From the NCBI GenBank assembly GCA_001598975.1, contig BBXU01001846.1, forward strand, positions 1-58,733: 58,733 nucleotides of DNA, given 5' to 3'. The stretch comes from Parachlorella kessleri (taxonomy: Eukaryota > Chlorophyta > Trebouxiophyceae > Chlorellales > Chlorellaceae). The position numbers and the translations under genes were made by a program. Below the pieces are notes generated by a model. That model was given only the letters and a program-made list of their open reading frames with translations, made no database searches and was not told where the DNA came from. This document shows positions 13,980 to 26,551 of the stretch, piece after piece; position 1 is the stretch's first letter; each line of letters starts with the position of its first letter.

Positions 13980-14067
13980 TAATTTTGCCTGCTTTTTGAC
14001 GCAGCTGGCACTCGCCACACTGCTGTCTGACCCCTTCCTGTCACGTGCATTTCCATCTTAAATGACA
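13980..14067 (+). repeat. R2 repeat, copy 2
   Basis: Near-identical to 13701-13788 and the same length; differences include T for C near the start and G for T in the TTCCTGTCACGTGC part. Confidence 0.9.
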
Positions 14068-14528
14068 ATCTCTGGGACGCCAGATTCTTGCCTGAGAAAA
14101 TATAGTTGGCATGGGTGGCAGGTGGTGCGAACAGGGAGTGAGAGTGGAGCTGTACTGACAGGGCTGTTTGCAGAATGTGCCTGAGAGCTAGTAGATTAGA
14201 GCTGTGTCCGCCATGTGGATCACCTAAATTTAAGCATGGGTGGCAGATAGTGCGAACAGGGAATGAGCGCTTGGCTGGTCTGGAGTGACAGTGCTGGATG
14301 GACAGTGCTGGATGCAGAATGAGCCTGAGTCGTGCCTGAGTGCTGAGCCAGTAGGATCACCTAAATGCTTACTTCAGTCTTGGTCCAATCTGCTAGAACC
14401 CGCTACCACAAGGTGCCATATGTGACCATGAGCAGGTGAAGGCAGCTTGGTATTACGTGCAGGTGCTCTGCCTTTGACCTTGGTACTCACTTTGCCTGTG
14501 GTTCCGCTCTGGCTTGCACTAGGTTTTA

Positions 14529-14533
14529 TTACA
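14529..14533 (-). terminator. TGTAA polyadenylation signal of the LHC gene
   Basis: TTACA on the plus strand, hence TGTAA on the minus strand, 109 nt past the LHC stop codon. Confidence 0.6.
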
Positions 14534-14641
14534 TGCACACACCCACACAAGTATTCTTCTCAGCGGTCGCACTCCACACGACCACCTCACGGCTGTCACT
14601 CCTGCTCAGTCAGTCTTTGCTGGCCAGGGCTGGCGGGCCGC

Positions 14642-16721
14642 TTAGTTGGCCAGGGTGGCGGACAGGGCCCACAGGTTGTTGCCGGGCTCCTCCAGGTGGT
14701 CCAGCAGGTTCTGCAGCAAGCAAGGGAGGAGGGGTATTAAGGTATTATTATTACTCGAGAGGCTGACACCTTGGCAACTACAAAGTCTCTCAAGTCTTAC
14801 AAGAGGCTTACAAGAAGATACTGGGCAGAGCTAGGACCGTTGCGCCCGGCAGTACTCTTAGTGTGAAAGCATTTCTAAGCCCTTAAGCCAGATTTTATGC
14901 AGACGTGTGCCTCTCCGGCTCCAGTAACGATGAAAGCCATGTAGTCGGCACACAAGGCCTTGGATCTGGCCAGTGATAGCACCAGCTGTCCCTTGTACCA
15001 CATCATCACTACCTGCATCCTGCAACAGGGTGGGAGCATTTGCGAAGGGCCCCGAAGCAGCATGCCTGCCCGCCTACCTCAAGTGGGCCCTTGCCGGTGA
15101 CGATGGCCTGCACGAAGAAGCCCAGCATGGAGACCATGGCCAGGCGGCCGTTCTTGATCTCCTTGACCTTGAGCTCGGCCAGGGCCTCGGGGTCGTCGGC
15201 CAGGCCCAGGGGGTCAAAGTAGTCGCCGCCGGGGTACAGGTTGTCCAGGCCCTCGGCCCACTCCCAGCCGCCGCCGTTGGTGCGGTAGCCCTCAACGGCG
15301 CCCATCAGCACCACCTGGAAGAGGAGGAGCAAGCAGGCAAGGGACAGTGTCAAGCCGCCCCATGGGGATATGCAACTAATGGTGTGAGGGTCTGCATCAA
15401 GACGAAAGCAGCGGCGCACCACTGTGCTTCAGTATGCTGCAGGTACCAAGTTAGGTCAAGATGTGCATGCCCCTGGCGCCTTGTGTGTTTCTGCTGTCAT
15501 CCAGCCTTTTCAGTGCCCCGCCAGCCCATGACACTTGCGCATGCGTCCTCTCCAGCGCACCTGGGTGATGAGGGTGGCAATGATGGACTGGGCGTGGATG
15601 AGGGCAGGGTTGCCCAGGTAGTTCAGGCCGTCGTCAGAGAAGATCTGAGCGCCAGCCTTGAACCACACAGCCTCGCCGAACTCGATGCCGCTGTACCTCT
15701 GCAGGACCTCTGCGGGGCGGGTAGCAAGAGAGGCAGGGGTGGAGAGCACATCAAAGGAGGAAATCCGAGGGCCTACTCGCGACACGATCATGCCTGCCAC
15801 CCATCGCGCCAATTACTTTGAAGTATGAATTCTGCTGTCCCACAACAACGACATGTTTACATAACCCCATCCCATGAGGACACTGCATTAGACAAGCAAC
15901 CATAACTGTGTATGTAGACCAGTTTCCAGGTCGCTCCCCAGCCAACTGCTGGACCCCACCCCACACACCACCACAACCCCGCTTGGCCCCTCCTGCCGGC
16001 GCTTACCGGGCAAGATGCAGCCCAGGGCGCCAAGCATGGCCCAGCGGGCATGGATGACCTCAATCTGGCGGTAGCGCTTGAAGGTTTCGGGGTCGGCGGA
16101 CAGGCCGGCGGTGTCCCAGCCGTAGTCACCAGCGAACTCGCCGTTCAGGTAGGAAGGCACAGCACCCTCGGAGAAGGGGCCCAGGAACTTGGGGCGGTCG
16201 GGACCGTACCACTGGCTGGTGTCGGTGGTCTTCACGTTCTTGGACTTGACGGTGCGGCGCATGGAGGTTGCTACCTGCACGGCATGTGAGGCTCCAGGCC
16301 TTGGCAAAGGAGCCCTTCCACCACGCAGCGTGAAAGGTCAGAGGTACTTGTAACACAGGTGCCTCAGCCAGCGCGCGGAGGCCAACATTGAGCACCACTG
16401 TGACGTCCCACCCCTTGCTTGATCACAAGGTAAGGCACAGCCGGCCAATTTCTGGGCGTGTACTAGACACTGGCCTGCAAGTCTGGCTGAAGACTAGCTA
16501 AGCGACATAGACAGCGGGGGGCTGTCACCATCATCCGTGTTGCCGCCCCGTCTTATCGCCTTCCCCAACGACTCATTCGCTCTGATCGCTGCCAGATATG
16601 CCGATGAAGTGTATGAGCCCAATTGCCGGATAGAGGAGCGCCTCACCTTGGAGCCACGAGTGGCCTGGGTGGAGACCTTGGCGCGCAGCGCCTGGGTGGT
16701 GCCCACGAAGGTGGTCTGCAT
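14642..16721 (-). CDS. Light-harvesting chlorophyll a/b-binding protein, LHCII type
   Basis: Thylakoid antenna protein that binds chlorophylls and carotenoids for photosystem II. Minus-strand exons: 16721-16647, 16274-16007, 15709-15561, 15314-15078, 14710-14642; 265 aa, all in phase. A plastid transit peptide ([20 protein letters not shown]) leads into RRTVKSKN. The WYGPDR motif linked to LHCII trimerisation is present, followed by [10 protein letters not shown]. Helix B carries [14 protein letters not shown], helix [21 protein letters not shown], and helix [21 protein letters not shown], so the main chlorophyll ligands (Glu/Arg pairs, His, Asn, Gln) are kept. The C-terminus ([20 protein letters not shown]) departs from the usual NNNAWAFATNFVPGK form and is short. 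A minor antenna (CP26-like) identity is possible but fits less well. An acceptor-like site at 16751 suggests a 5' UTR intron. Confidence 0.92.
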
Positions 16722-18666
16722 TCTGGCGGCTTTGGTGGCACTCTCACTACCTGTAAGAAGCAGAAGAGTGTGCAGAGGCAAGGGTGGGAGAGCAGAAATG
16801 GGAGGAGCGATGGAAGGCGGGAAGGCAGATGCCGATAAGATTTTCCGCTAGTCGGTGGAAGCTTTCGAAAGGCATGCGTCAGTTGCACCCGGTGATACTT
16901 GTGATAGTCATCCAAGTATGTGATCGACGTATTGCAGAGTAATGCCTCAGCCAGTGCTATTCTTGGTTGCTGCATAGTCTGTGGCAACATCCGCTCAGTC
17001 AGGCTGCTCTAACGGGCAGAGTTTGATAGGCTGCAAAACAGAAGCTGTTCTGGGTTACTTATTGACTGTTCAGCTTGACCACAGCATACGTGATGTCCGT
17101 CTCTGGGGCTGCTACCAGCCCAACTCATGTCTGTAGTGAGTAGAGCACCTTTGAGGGCCACAGTGGCTGGCACCTGGGGACCTTCTCAGCATGTATGCAC
17201 GTCGTGCTATCAGTCACGGTGCCAGCAAGATGCCAGTTTCAGCGCCCTGCCAGCTGGACCGGACACTTGTATGGGGCCTTACATTGTATGGGGCACTGGC
17301 GGACCCAGAGCTGACTGCGAGTATCCGTTGCCCTCTTAGAGGATTTGGAGGGTATGCACGTGACAGAGCAGGGTAGGTGAGGGACAGCCTAAACCAGTAG
17401 GTCAAGGTGGCAAGGCGGTGAAGAACTCACTTATGGGTTGGCGGCTGAGCTGAGGGCCCGTGGGAGGGGCCAGTTTTCCTCCAGCCTTACACAAGGGAAT
17501 GGTGTACAGGGGATGAGGACAGGACTTATTGCAGAATTCAATATTTCCAGGTGCTGATCCTACTTCATCCAGGACATCATGCTGACGAAACAAAACCTCT
17601 GCCAAAGTGCACAAGGCCAAGTTTATGCAGTGCACTGCATGCAGGAAAACATCGAAACCACACATTCGTTGAATGCAGTAATGCGCCAAGTACACACATT
17701 GGTGGGAATGCAAGAGAGAGGAGCTACACTACGCTAGGTCTAGCTGCAAGCAGGCACACGAGGATGCAGAAGAAAGCTATCTAACAGAAATGCCAAGCAG
17801 AGGATGGCAGTAGCCCAGATAAAGCAGACGCACATTCCTGATAGCACAGTGTGCTTGCTCCAGTGCACGAACCAAGCACAAAACTCAAACCACAAACCTA
17901 CTGCACTGCAAGCAGGATCTTGTCCCAACACCGCCAGCCTACCAGCTTAACATGGCTGAGGCCCGCAGCAAACCGGTGAATTCCAGCAGACGTGAAGGAA
18001 TTGGGGGAACAGAGTCACGAGGGCGATGAATGTGCTTCAGGTTGTGGGTCCACATTAGGAAGCCCAGAAGACAACAGCCACTAGCACCATGGGACAGCAA
18101 CGCAAGGAGCAACTCAATGACGCAAGCTCAAAGCTGTGTGTACCAACTACACACGCATATCTGATGCAGCTCCACATGAGCAGCAGAAAACTTTAATATA
18201 GGCTGTAGGACTACCCTGCATCCTGCTTCCCCCCCCACATTGCTGAATGCCCCACAGCACCTCTGAAAGCCCTCCCTGGCAATGCATGGCCTGCTCCTAC
18301 AGCTGGTTCTATCGAGATAAGCGCCACCATGGCCAGTTTAGCAACCCTAGGCTGTCAGCTTCAGTGTCACACACCAACATCTCGGATGTACCCTAGACTC
18401 AAATTTCACCACAGGGGCTAACGCTAGGTGTATCACTCTGCCCCCGGCTCGTTAGCAGCAAACTAAATGGCACATCTTGACCGTGCCTGCCAGGAGCACT
18501 ACAACTGTCATCCAAGTAAAACTGCCTAGGCTATTCCTCAACACCCATTGGTCGTACTGATTTGGGAAGGCCACCCAGCCTGCATGGCAAGATGCGCAGA
18601 AGTCATCTATGCTATGCGTCCTCCCAAATATCTGCCAACCCTCGCTTCATCACCACCATGTCATGG
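16722..18666. other. Upstream region of the LHC gene, no gene seen
   Basis: Contains the LHC promoter and possible 5' UTR intron, and the 3' flank of the next minus-strand gene. Stop codons are dense and no frame shows a motif. Confidence 0.5.
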
Positions 18667-21600
18667 TTATTCGAGGCATAGACCAATGGTGAAGAGCCTA
18701 CTGCTTGCTTCACAGAAACAGCATAGTGGATGCCCAGCTTCTTCCCTGTAACCTTTGGCCACGCGTTCACCTCCGGCCCCCCCTGCACCTGGGAGGCTCA
18801 CCTGCGGGTTGTCACCACCACCTTCGCTTTCTAGAGCCGCTGCAACAATATCATCCCAGGGATCGGACCAATGCCCTGCTCCTGGCACGGCCTCATGGCC
18901 CCCCGCACTTTGGAGAGGCAGGCTGGCGCTGCGGCCTGCCGTTGTAGCAGCAATTTCTGGGGGTTGGCTGGCGCCGTCAGCGAATGCCAGGGATGAGGCG
19001 CGGGGCAGCTTCAGGCCGGAGCCAGGTGGGGAGGCAAATGCAGAAATGATGAAGTCTGAAGGCTGGCCTGCAGGTATAGCTTGCCATGTGCTCAGGACAA
19101 CTGTGCATGCACCATGCCGGCATCTGCGCCTGCATTTGACATAGCGCACGGCTGACATGCTACTTAGGCCCCCCAACTGCGAACGGCGAACGCAAGGCTG
19201 CAAGGCAATTGCCAAGCTGCCTGCGCAGCTATGTTCATTGTGAGATCTCCCGCAAAAATAATTGAGGTACTCCTCTGCGTGATGGTGGCTGCGGCCAGCT
19301 GTGACACTCACCCTGGCCCTGGCAAGCAGCTGAGCCTAGGATGCTAGGGCTTCCAAAGACCGAGTAGGATGCCTGGTCGGCGGGCAGGTGGGCGGGGCGG
19401 CTGGCGCGATCTAATGGAGAGCTCAATGGCAGCTGCATCGGTGGAGATGATGTGGCGCCCTGCTGGGCAAACCCAGGCGACCACTGCATGCTGCCACCCA
19501 AGGCGACAGGACTGCTGTGGGGCGGCTGTGGCGGGCTGCCCACTGCACCAGCAGAGAGCAAAAGCTATAACTAGTTACTTGACGGGGGCACAGCAGCCTG
19601 CCTAGCAACAGAGCACAAACTATTTGGTGTCAAAGCACGCAAGGCAGAGCAGGCCGTGTGGAGTGTTGCTGTAAAACTACCGGAGGCCCAGGCATCCGAT
19701 CTGCCAGTTTCTTGCCCACCACGGCCACACCTGCGCCAAAAGGAGGGGAGCCGGCTGCAAAGGCCTGCAGGGCCGCCAGCAGCTGGCGGTGGTCTGCTGC
19801 GTGCTCTGGGCTTGGGAAAGGGGTGGCCGCCAGCGGAGCAGGGGTAGGAGTGCCAGGGCCTACCAGCGGCGCATGCAGTAGGCCCGAGGTGGCAAGCTGA
19901 AGCAGGCTCTGGGCATCGAGGGTGCCAGCCGAGTTGTAGCTGCCCTGCAGCAGCGAACCTAGCCGGAATGGCAAAAGAAGGCCCTGACCTACCAGGCAGA
20001 AAAAGAGCAGAATGTGCCACTGGCATCTGCATCAATGGAGTCAACACATCGATGATCCCCTGCTGGAGACACATCGTCACTCTGTGCATACATACAGGAA
20101 CCTTGCAGGAGCACACAGCAGGCTGCACAGCACCCCCGACCATGCGCCTGCTTGCCTGCACAGACCAGTCCACGCCCCCGCTGGCGCTCCTGTGGAAGCC
20201 CTGAGGGCCGCCCATAAAGCCAGCCTGGCCCGACTCCATGCTACCCAGCAGCCCACTGACCCCAGCGCCGGCCCCACCCAGGCCCAGGGCAGCTAAAGCA
20301 GCATGCAGCTGGTCAGTCATGTCTTGACCCTGCAGGGGAGTCCTGCCAGCGTATGCTGAGGCGGGGGACAGTGCTGCCAGGCCCGGCTGTGCCAGCCGGG
20401 CAATCTCGGAAAGGAGCGAGCTCTGGGCCGGGAACAAGGCCTGCGCCGCAGCAGCAGTGGCAGCCAGCTGCTGCTGGTGCTGCTGCAGGGCGAGCTGCTG
20501 CAGCAGGCTGGGGAGGCATCCAGGCAGGTCGCTAGCAGAAAATTCGGGGCCACTGGCTCCCTGGGATGAGGCCTGGCCGAGCCCAGAGAACACAGCCCTA
20601 CAGCAGGGAGAGGAGGAGTATGAACACGGTTAACCCGTATTACAGATATGTGAGTGGCGTGCAAGCAGCCTATCGAAACACCCAGCCGCAATAATCATGT
20701 CAGCCTTGCTCTTCAATTCATCTGCAGGCAGCCTCATGCGCGGCATTGCCACACTAAAACAGCATTCCAGGCCCTTCAAACCCCTACGGTTGAGAACCCC
20801 CACCAGGCTCACTTTAGCACTGCCTCCTTGTCCAGGGTGTTGGCCGGGGCAGGCAGGGATGCCTGCAATACAGGTGTCTCGAGACCCCTCCTCTTTGATT
20901 TCTTGCCATCTGCTGCTGAGGGTGGAGATGCCCACTGCTGGCCGTCCAGGCTGCCGCTGTCACTACCGCTCTCCGCCTCCCTTGCACCCTGGATTTCCTG
21001 TCCAGCAGCGGTGCCGAAAGGCGAGGGCATTGGCTCCACCCCGCAGCCAGAGGGCATCTCGTTTTCGGGCCCTGGCTGGTCTTCAGGGGTGCTGCTGCCG
21101 CTGTGCAGGATCTTGGGCTCCACTACGCTGACTAGCTTGGGGCTGCTAGCTGTCCCTGAGGTGACCGGCAGAGCTGCATCTGTGCCAACATCAGTTGCTT
21201 TGGCAGCAGGCTGGCTTGAAGTTGGCGAGGGAGCAGAGGAGCGGGAGGAGGGGCGCGGGAGAGGGAGCGGGAGCGGGACTGGCAGGCTGCTGCTGCGGGT
21301 GGCTGTCATGCCTTGAGTGGGCTGGTGCGCTTGGGGAGGGAGGCTGGCGCCCGTAAAAGGCGTTGAGAAGGAAGGAGCGCCGCTCATGGAGCCCTGCAAC
21401 GAGCGAGGCAGATGGGTTTCAGTCCCTGCTTCCTTGCATCACCTTCCTCATATCGATTAGTGCTTATTAGTGCCTGCTAGGGCCGGAGGGCAAGAAGCGC
21501 CAACTTGTACCTGCTGCAAAGGCTGCTACCTGACAAGGATGTTTTGTACCAACCTACCTGCCATCGTACTGCTCACACCAGCACAGCGCACACTGCGAGC

Positions 21601-23826
21601 AGCCTCAATGCAGGAGCAACCACACGCCTCACCTTGCAAGATGGCCCAGTAGGAGGGCGGCCATGGTGGTAATGCTGATTGTGGCCGTGGGGGTGCTGCT
21701 GGTGGTGGCCGTGCTTGTGAGGGAGGGGCCCGCTGCCCTGCCGCCTGCAGTTGAAACACTAACACTTAGGAGCCCATGCCCTTCTTTTATCTGCCACATC
21801 TGCCACAGAACAAAATTGGTGATCAGACGGCAAGGCCGAATAGCAGGAACCCCACATCTGAGGGCAATGATGGCTGCCAGCTGCCATTTCGTGGTCGGCA
21901 ACTGTTGACGCCATCCATTCAGGACGTACTTGAGGCCACCCTGGTTCTTGAGGGAGGCGGCGTATGGCACAATGTTGCGAGGCGGAGGCTGGTACGAGAA
22001 GTCCACACCACCCACATGCTGCACGCGTGGAACAGATTGACCTGCACAGGTGGTTTACAGAATTCAAAAACAAAATTTTGAAGTGGGCCTCCCATAGGCG
22101 CCTGACCTGAAGATGCAATCGATCCCTCGGCCACCGGAAACCCTTGTGACACGCCGATGCGAAGACAGTGTGGGGATGCGGCTTGCTTGAGCGCAGCCCA
22201 GGGCTGCTGTCCGGGCAGTTCCTTCAGGGCATTCACCAGGTCCTCGCCATGCATACACACTAACCTGCGTACTTGCCCTCACACAGCTCCTTGTACCGCT
22301 GCACTGCGTCGCACATGACACCCAACGACCGCGCCACCGCTGCCGGCGGCCCCTCCACCTGAAACTGGCGTGTGGGGCGGCTGCAGATGCCGTCAGGCTC
22401 GCAGGTCCAGGAGCGGATGTCGGTGCCGCAAAGGCGACAGATATCGCGCACAGACGAACCGGAAGGACCTGCATGAGGGCCAGGACACAGGAGTCAGAGC
22501 GCACAGCGGGGCACGTCTACGAAACTTGCTTAGCCTGAGGTGCTGACTTCTGCAGCTGGGTCTGTCTTGCGCATAATGGGCAGCAGGGAAGCCTCTGCGC
22601 CACCCTACACATGGCGTGGCATGGCTGCAGTTCCAGGGGGATTCCAAGGCCAGGGAGCAAGCACAGCAAAGTATAGCAAATCCTCTCATCACGCTGGTCT
22701 GGCTTGGCAGCCATGCAGAGGGCTACCAACTTGCCTATAATGAAGCCCGCAGCCAACAGAGTGATGCGCAGGACGGCCCCCCTGCAGACAGGTGTAGAAG
22801 TTGCGGGACAGGTTAGCTGAGCTTCAATAACACCAAGACCAGACAAAAAGCACTCATGCATCAGGCAGGGTAGGTGATTGAGTCTGCAAGCCTCAGGTCA
22901 AGCATCTGGCAATAGCAAGGCTCTTACCCTGTCGCAGTCTGCTCCACATGGACAATGCCCTGCTCAACTTCTTCGCAGCCTTGGCCTGCTTGGCGTGCCC
23001 CTGCAGGCAGCGGTCAATGGAAAAGACATCAGTCCCATAGCTGTGGTGGACTAGTGCTGTCTTCTGACCACATGGAAACCACAGCATAACCAACTACGAG
23101 CGGCAGCTGGTTGCGAGCACCACTAACTTGAGGAAGGGCGGCACGCTGCTGCGACACCCAAGCAGCAATGCCCATATAAAAGCAGCTGCCTACCGCTTGG
23201 CTGGATCCACTTAAGGTTGCGGTTGGCGGCATCTGTGAGGGTGGTGGGGCCGCCCATGGAGCCCGCACTGTCCGCCCGGACAAGCAGCGACGATGACCGC
23301 CCAGCCAGCTTGCTGCTGTTAATGTGGTTGAGCATCTCTCCCACGTCGAAGGGGTTGGACAGCGTGTGGCTCCGCACCATGCTGCTGCTGTGGCCCGTGG
23401 CGGCAGCACCCATGAAAGCCTCATCCAATGACCGGCGGCTCAGCTGGCCCGAGGCCCGGCTGCGCACAGAGCAGCAAAAGTGTGGCTAAGGTGACACATT
23501 TACGGTACAATCAAATGAAGTGCTGAGCTTTTGTATGCCGACGTCCCATGCTGCCTGAATTTGCTTGCAAGACGGCAACCTGGTCCAGACTGATCAGGGA
23601 CTCGTGCGCATGCATCAAAGCCATCAAGCCCAACGATGTGGCCATACGACCGCTCCATCGAAACTCTCCAGCCCAGCGCAATAGGAGAGTGCCCACAAAC
23701 ATTGACCTGCCTGAAGGCAGAGCCAGCGCAGGCGAGGTTGAGCGCATCTAGAGGCAGGTCGCCGGGGCCATCATCGAAGCTAGGCAGGCCGGCGAAGGAA
23801 CTGGCAAATGGTGTCTCTCCTGCCAT
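18667..23826 (-). CDS. Large low-complexity protein with Cys and His clusters, not recognised
   Basis: Minus-strand exons, 5' to 3': 23826-23711 (start MAGETPFASSFAG), 23459-23194, 23000-22928, 22468-22265, 22041-21903, 21744-21633, 21393-20813, 20597-20156, 19944-19731, 19542-19312, 19067-18802, then perhaps read-through to a stop at 18667. From the 23000 exon onward every junction is in phase; the join 23194/23000 is off by one and probably hides a small exon. The first junction works only with a GC donor. Visible features: a Cys cluster (DICRLCGTDIRSWTCEPDGI), a conserved-looking segment (VDFSYQPPPRNIVPYAASLK), a His-rich stretch (HKHGHHQQHPHGHNQHYHHG) and long Ser/Pro/Ala/Gln-rich regions including LLQQLALQQHQQQLAA. 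A short Cys-rich module in a long disordered chain would suit a nuclear regulatory protein, but I recognise no family and assign no function. Confidence 0.6.
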
Positions 23827-26551
23827 CTGACCTAGCTACTGGCCTCGCTCTGCTCACCGGACTGCCCTGCATGAGAAGTACAAGCTTCGAGCCAGCCCGG
23901 TCTGCAGCTGGCATGGGTGCTGCTTCACATCACAGTGCTGCAACGAGGAGGCCCGAGGCAAGGAAGCCTTGGCCTGACTCCATTTCAAACCAGGCTCAGC
24001 AGGGCTAGCTGTGCAGCCACCACCGCCTTACCTTGCACTTTTCGCTGCCTAGGCAAGCATTCAAGTGGCGTTTATTCCGAACGGCAGGCAGGCGCCTCCT
24101 AAAACGCACGGTATGACGGCAGAACCCCGGGGCAAAGCTTGCTCTGATGTCAGCAGGCCGCTGCAGCAACTAGCACATGATGGTGAGCTGACGGCTGGGG
24201 AAACACATCTGCGTGCCTCTGTTGGCGGCTCTGGGTTTTGTCAGGAAGTTGCCGCAGGGCATGCTTAGCAGCCGACGTGTACTACCCCCCTCGGTAGGGC
24301 AATTCCCCCTACATGCATGACAATTCAGCACAGGGCTCTAATGCATAACTCAAGTATGGGGCTTATTATAAGCAGCCTGGAGGCATACTGCTTTGTCTCT
24401 GCTTGCTCATGCAACAAATCAACTGACCATGTGAATGCAATTCTTCACTGACAGGGTTGTACTGCTCATGCATGATTGAAGCATGACCTCCATGGCCCCA
24501 TCATCCAAGGAACGCCAACCCACGCTGGCATGCACCCTTCTAATGCACGCCACTGTCCTTTGGCTCACACAAACCTGGGACACCTCATCCACCGAGGTGC
24601 TGGCCCGCATGGCCACATGCAGAAACTCCTAACACTGAGAACATGCAAGCAACAACTAGCACCCAATGTGATGAACTGGCGGGTACTAGTGTCCTGCTGG
24701 TGCATGGGCGTTTGTAGCACAAAGCACACGTGAAAGGTCCCAAACGAGCTCCACACCCTTGTCAGTGGGTGTCAGCATGTGCCAATAGTGGCCACAACTA
24801 GTGCATGGGAATGGACTACTGGCATGTCCCTGTAAGCGGTGGCAGGTGCTGCAAGCTGCGGGTTGGCCCAAGCTAGCTAGCTAGGATCTGGCACTGCAAG
24901 TGCTGAGGGTCTGTCGAATGACAGGGCACCTTGTGAGCTTGGGAGCTCTCAACCGGCACCAGGCTGCATTCCCAGGCTGCAGCGGTTGTCGAGCGTGCCC
25001 TGTTGGACGAATTTAATATGGCATGGGGTTTACGTGCGGGAGGCGGCTGAACAGGCATGCTTGCGGGGCATGCATCGCAGACAGCAAGCACAGCTGGATG
25101 AGCATGGCTGCTTGCACGATGCCTCGAACCCGCGGGCCTCTGTATACACGACCATGTGCACAAGTCAACTCATGGTGGGTGGACTGTGACAGGCGTTATC
25201 CTAAGCTCCTGTCTCTCATCCTGACACTTTAAACCTGGACGACAAATAGGCGTAAAAGCCAGTTTGGTTACACCCCGCCACTCAGTGGCGATCCCGTCGA
25301 AAACACTTAGCACATCAAACAAGGAGAGCAAAAAGGAGATGTCAAGTTATACAGCGCTTTGGTACACACAGGGTCTTTACACAATATCAGTGCCAAAGCG
25401 TCCCAGCGCTCCTGTCCTTAACGGCAGCGCACAGTCCTGACCACCAGCTTGGCAGCTCCTAGGTGCTGGGCATTACAGAGAGCTCTCAATCCCTCTTCCC
25501 CTTGCCCTGCAGATCACAAAACCAACCAGCCATGAGCAACTGCAACAACTGTCATGACCTGCTGCCCGTGGGTGGTTGGGTGGGGTGCTCTTGGCTCCAC
25601 CACTGGGCAAGCCCCCAGAGCATACGTTGTCAATTCACACACCACCACAGACACAAAATGACAACCATAATTACACACGTCAAGCCCCAGGAGTAGCAAA
25701 AGGCCCTTCACGCATGTTGAGCCCTTCCACGCTTTCCCAGGCCAGCTCCTCACCGTGTACATGCCGAAAAGGCCCGTCACCTGCACCAAGCACAGCCTTG
25801 CATAGGTCAGCTGGGTGGTCAGTACCAGTCCGTTCGTGGGGGGCTCAAGACAATAACATCAGGACAAGCGCTTCACACCTGGGCACTTACCAGAGCAAAC
25901 GAAGCGGCAGCAGTGAAAGCAAGAGGGATTACGCGTCTGGTTAGCACGCTGCAGGTAAGCAGCAGGTCTGGATCATGCTACTGTGAGTTCGTCAGTTTGT
26001 TCTTAAAGACGCTGCTGAACTGCAGTACAAGGAAGCTGGCAGTGAAAACACTCTGGCTGGCCTAGTCAAGGGTCCACCAACCCGCTCTTCTGGTAAGTAA
26101 AGCCAGCCGCGGCTTGGTGGGCCTTCTGCAAAGCAGGAATAGGGCCGCCGCCCAGGTTGCCAACGCCTGACATTGCCTCTTACTTGCAGTGAGGACCTGC
26201 GTCAGTGAATGGCACCCAAGGTGGACCGCCAGCGCGGATGGGGAAGGGCCAGCACCGAGACACACCAGGCACGTGCAGCAAGGTCAGTACGATAACAAGA
26301 AGGCTGAGGGGCAGGGGGATTGCCTTGGGTTCCACGTTCCACCTCCTGCCCCCGGACCTTCACACGTACCTGAGGGGGGAGAGAGGCTCGCTGTATGCAA
26401 CCAAAGCATGCAATACGTTGGTTACAGTGTTTTGAGGGGATACGTGCCCAGTAAGAAAGGCTGAGCTCCCGCGCCTGAGACTTTGGAGAGAGAACCACCA
26501 GGCGGAGTCGTTTATGAAATTTTTGATCTATGTAACTAGTGCAACTGCATC
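23827..26551. other. Long region without a convincing gene
   Basis: About 2.7 kb with only short open frames. One possible coding exon is listed separately near 24.8 kb. A short AGCTAGCTAGCTAGG run lies near 24873. It may contain long UTRs, promoters for the flanking divergent genes, or an unrecognised fast-evolving gene. Confidence 0.4.
24779..24852 (-). other. Possible exon encoding a CxxC...CxxC zinc-binding motif
   Basis: On the minus strand this stretch reads CSTCHRLQ, then PFPCTSCGHYWH: two Cys-x2-Cys pairs 13 residues apart with flanking His. An acceptor-like CCCGCAG lies just upstream. No start, stop or neighbouring exon could be tied to it, so it may be a chance frame or part of an unrecognised gene. 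Confidence 0.2.

Larger units (their letters stand above)
13501..14360 (+). repeat. Interleaved array of R1 and R2 repeats
   Basis: R1 copies (core GGGTGGCAGGTAGTGCGAAC) are seen at about 13501-13580, 13872-13977, 14108-14200 and 14235-14360, plus a degraded copy near 13808-13875. Two copies of a second unit, R2, lie between them at 13701-13788 and 13980-14067. The order is R1, R2, degraded R1, R1, R2, R1, R1, which points to tandem duplication of an R2+R1 block. No coding frame of note. Confidence 0.85.

Noticed and set aside
13501..14360. CRISPR-like array
   Set aside because: The repeats are about 110 bp, irregularly spaced and diverged, in a eukaryotic nuclear context.
14973..15821. A 282-codon plus-strand open frame
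   Set aside because: It is the antisense shadow of the LHC exons at 15078-15314 and 15561-15709, whose minus-strand identity is certain.
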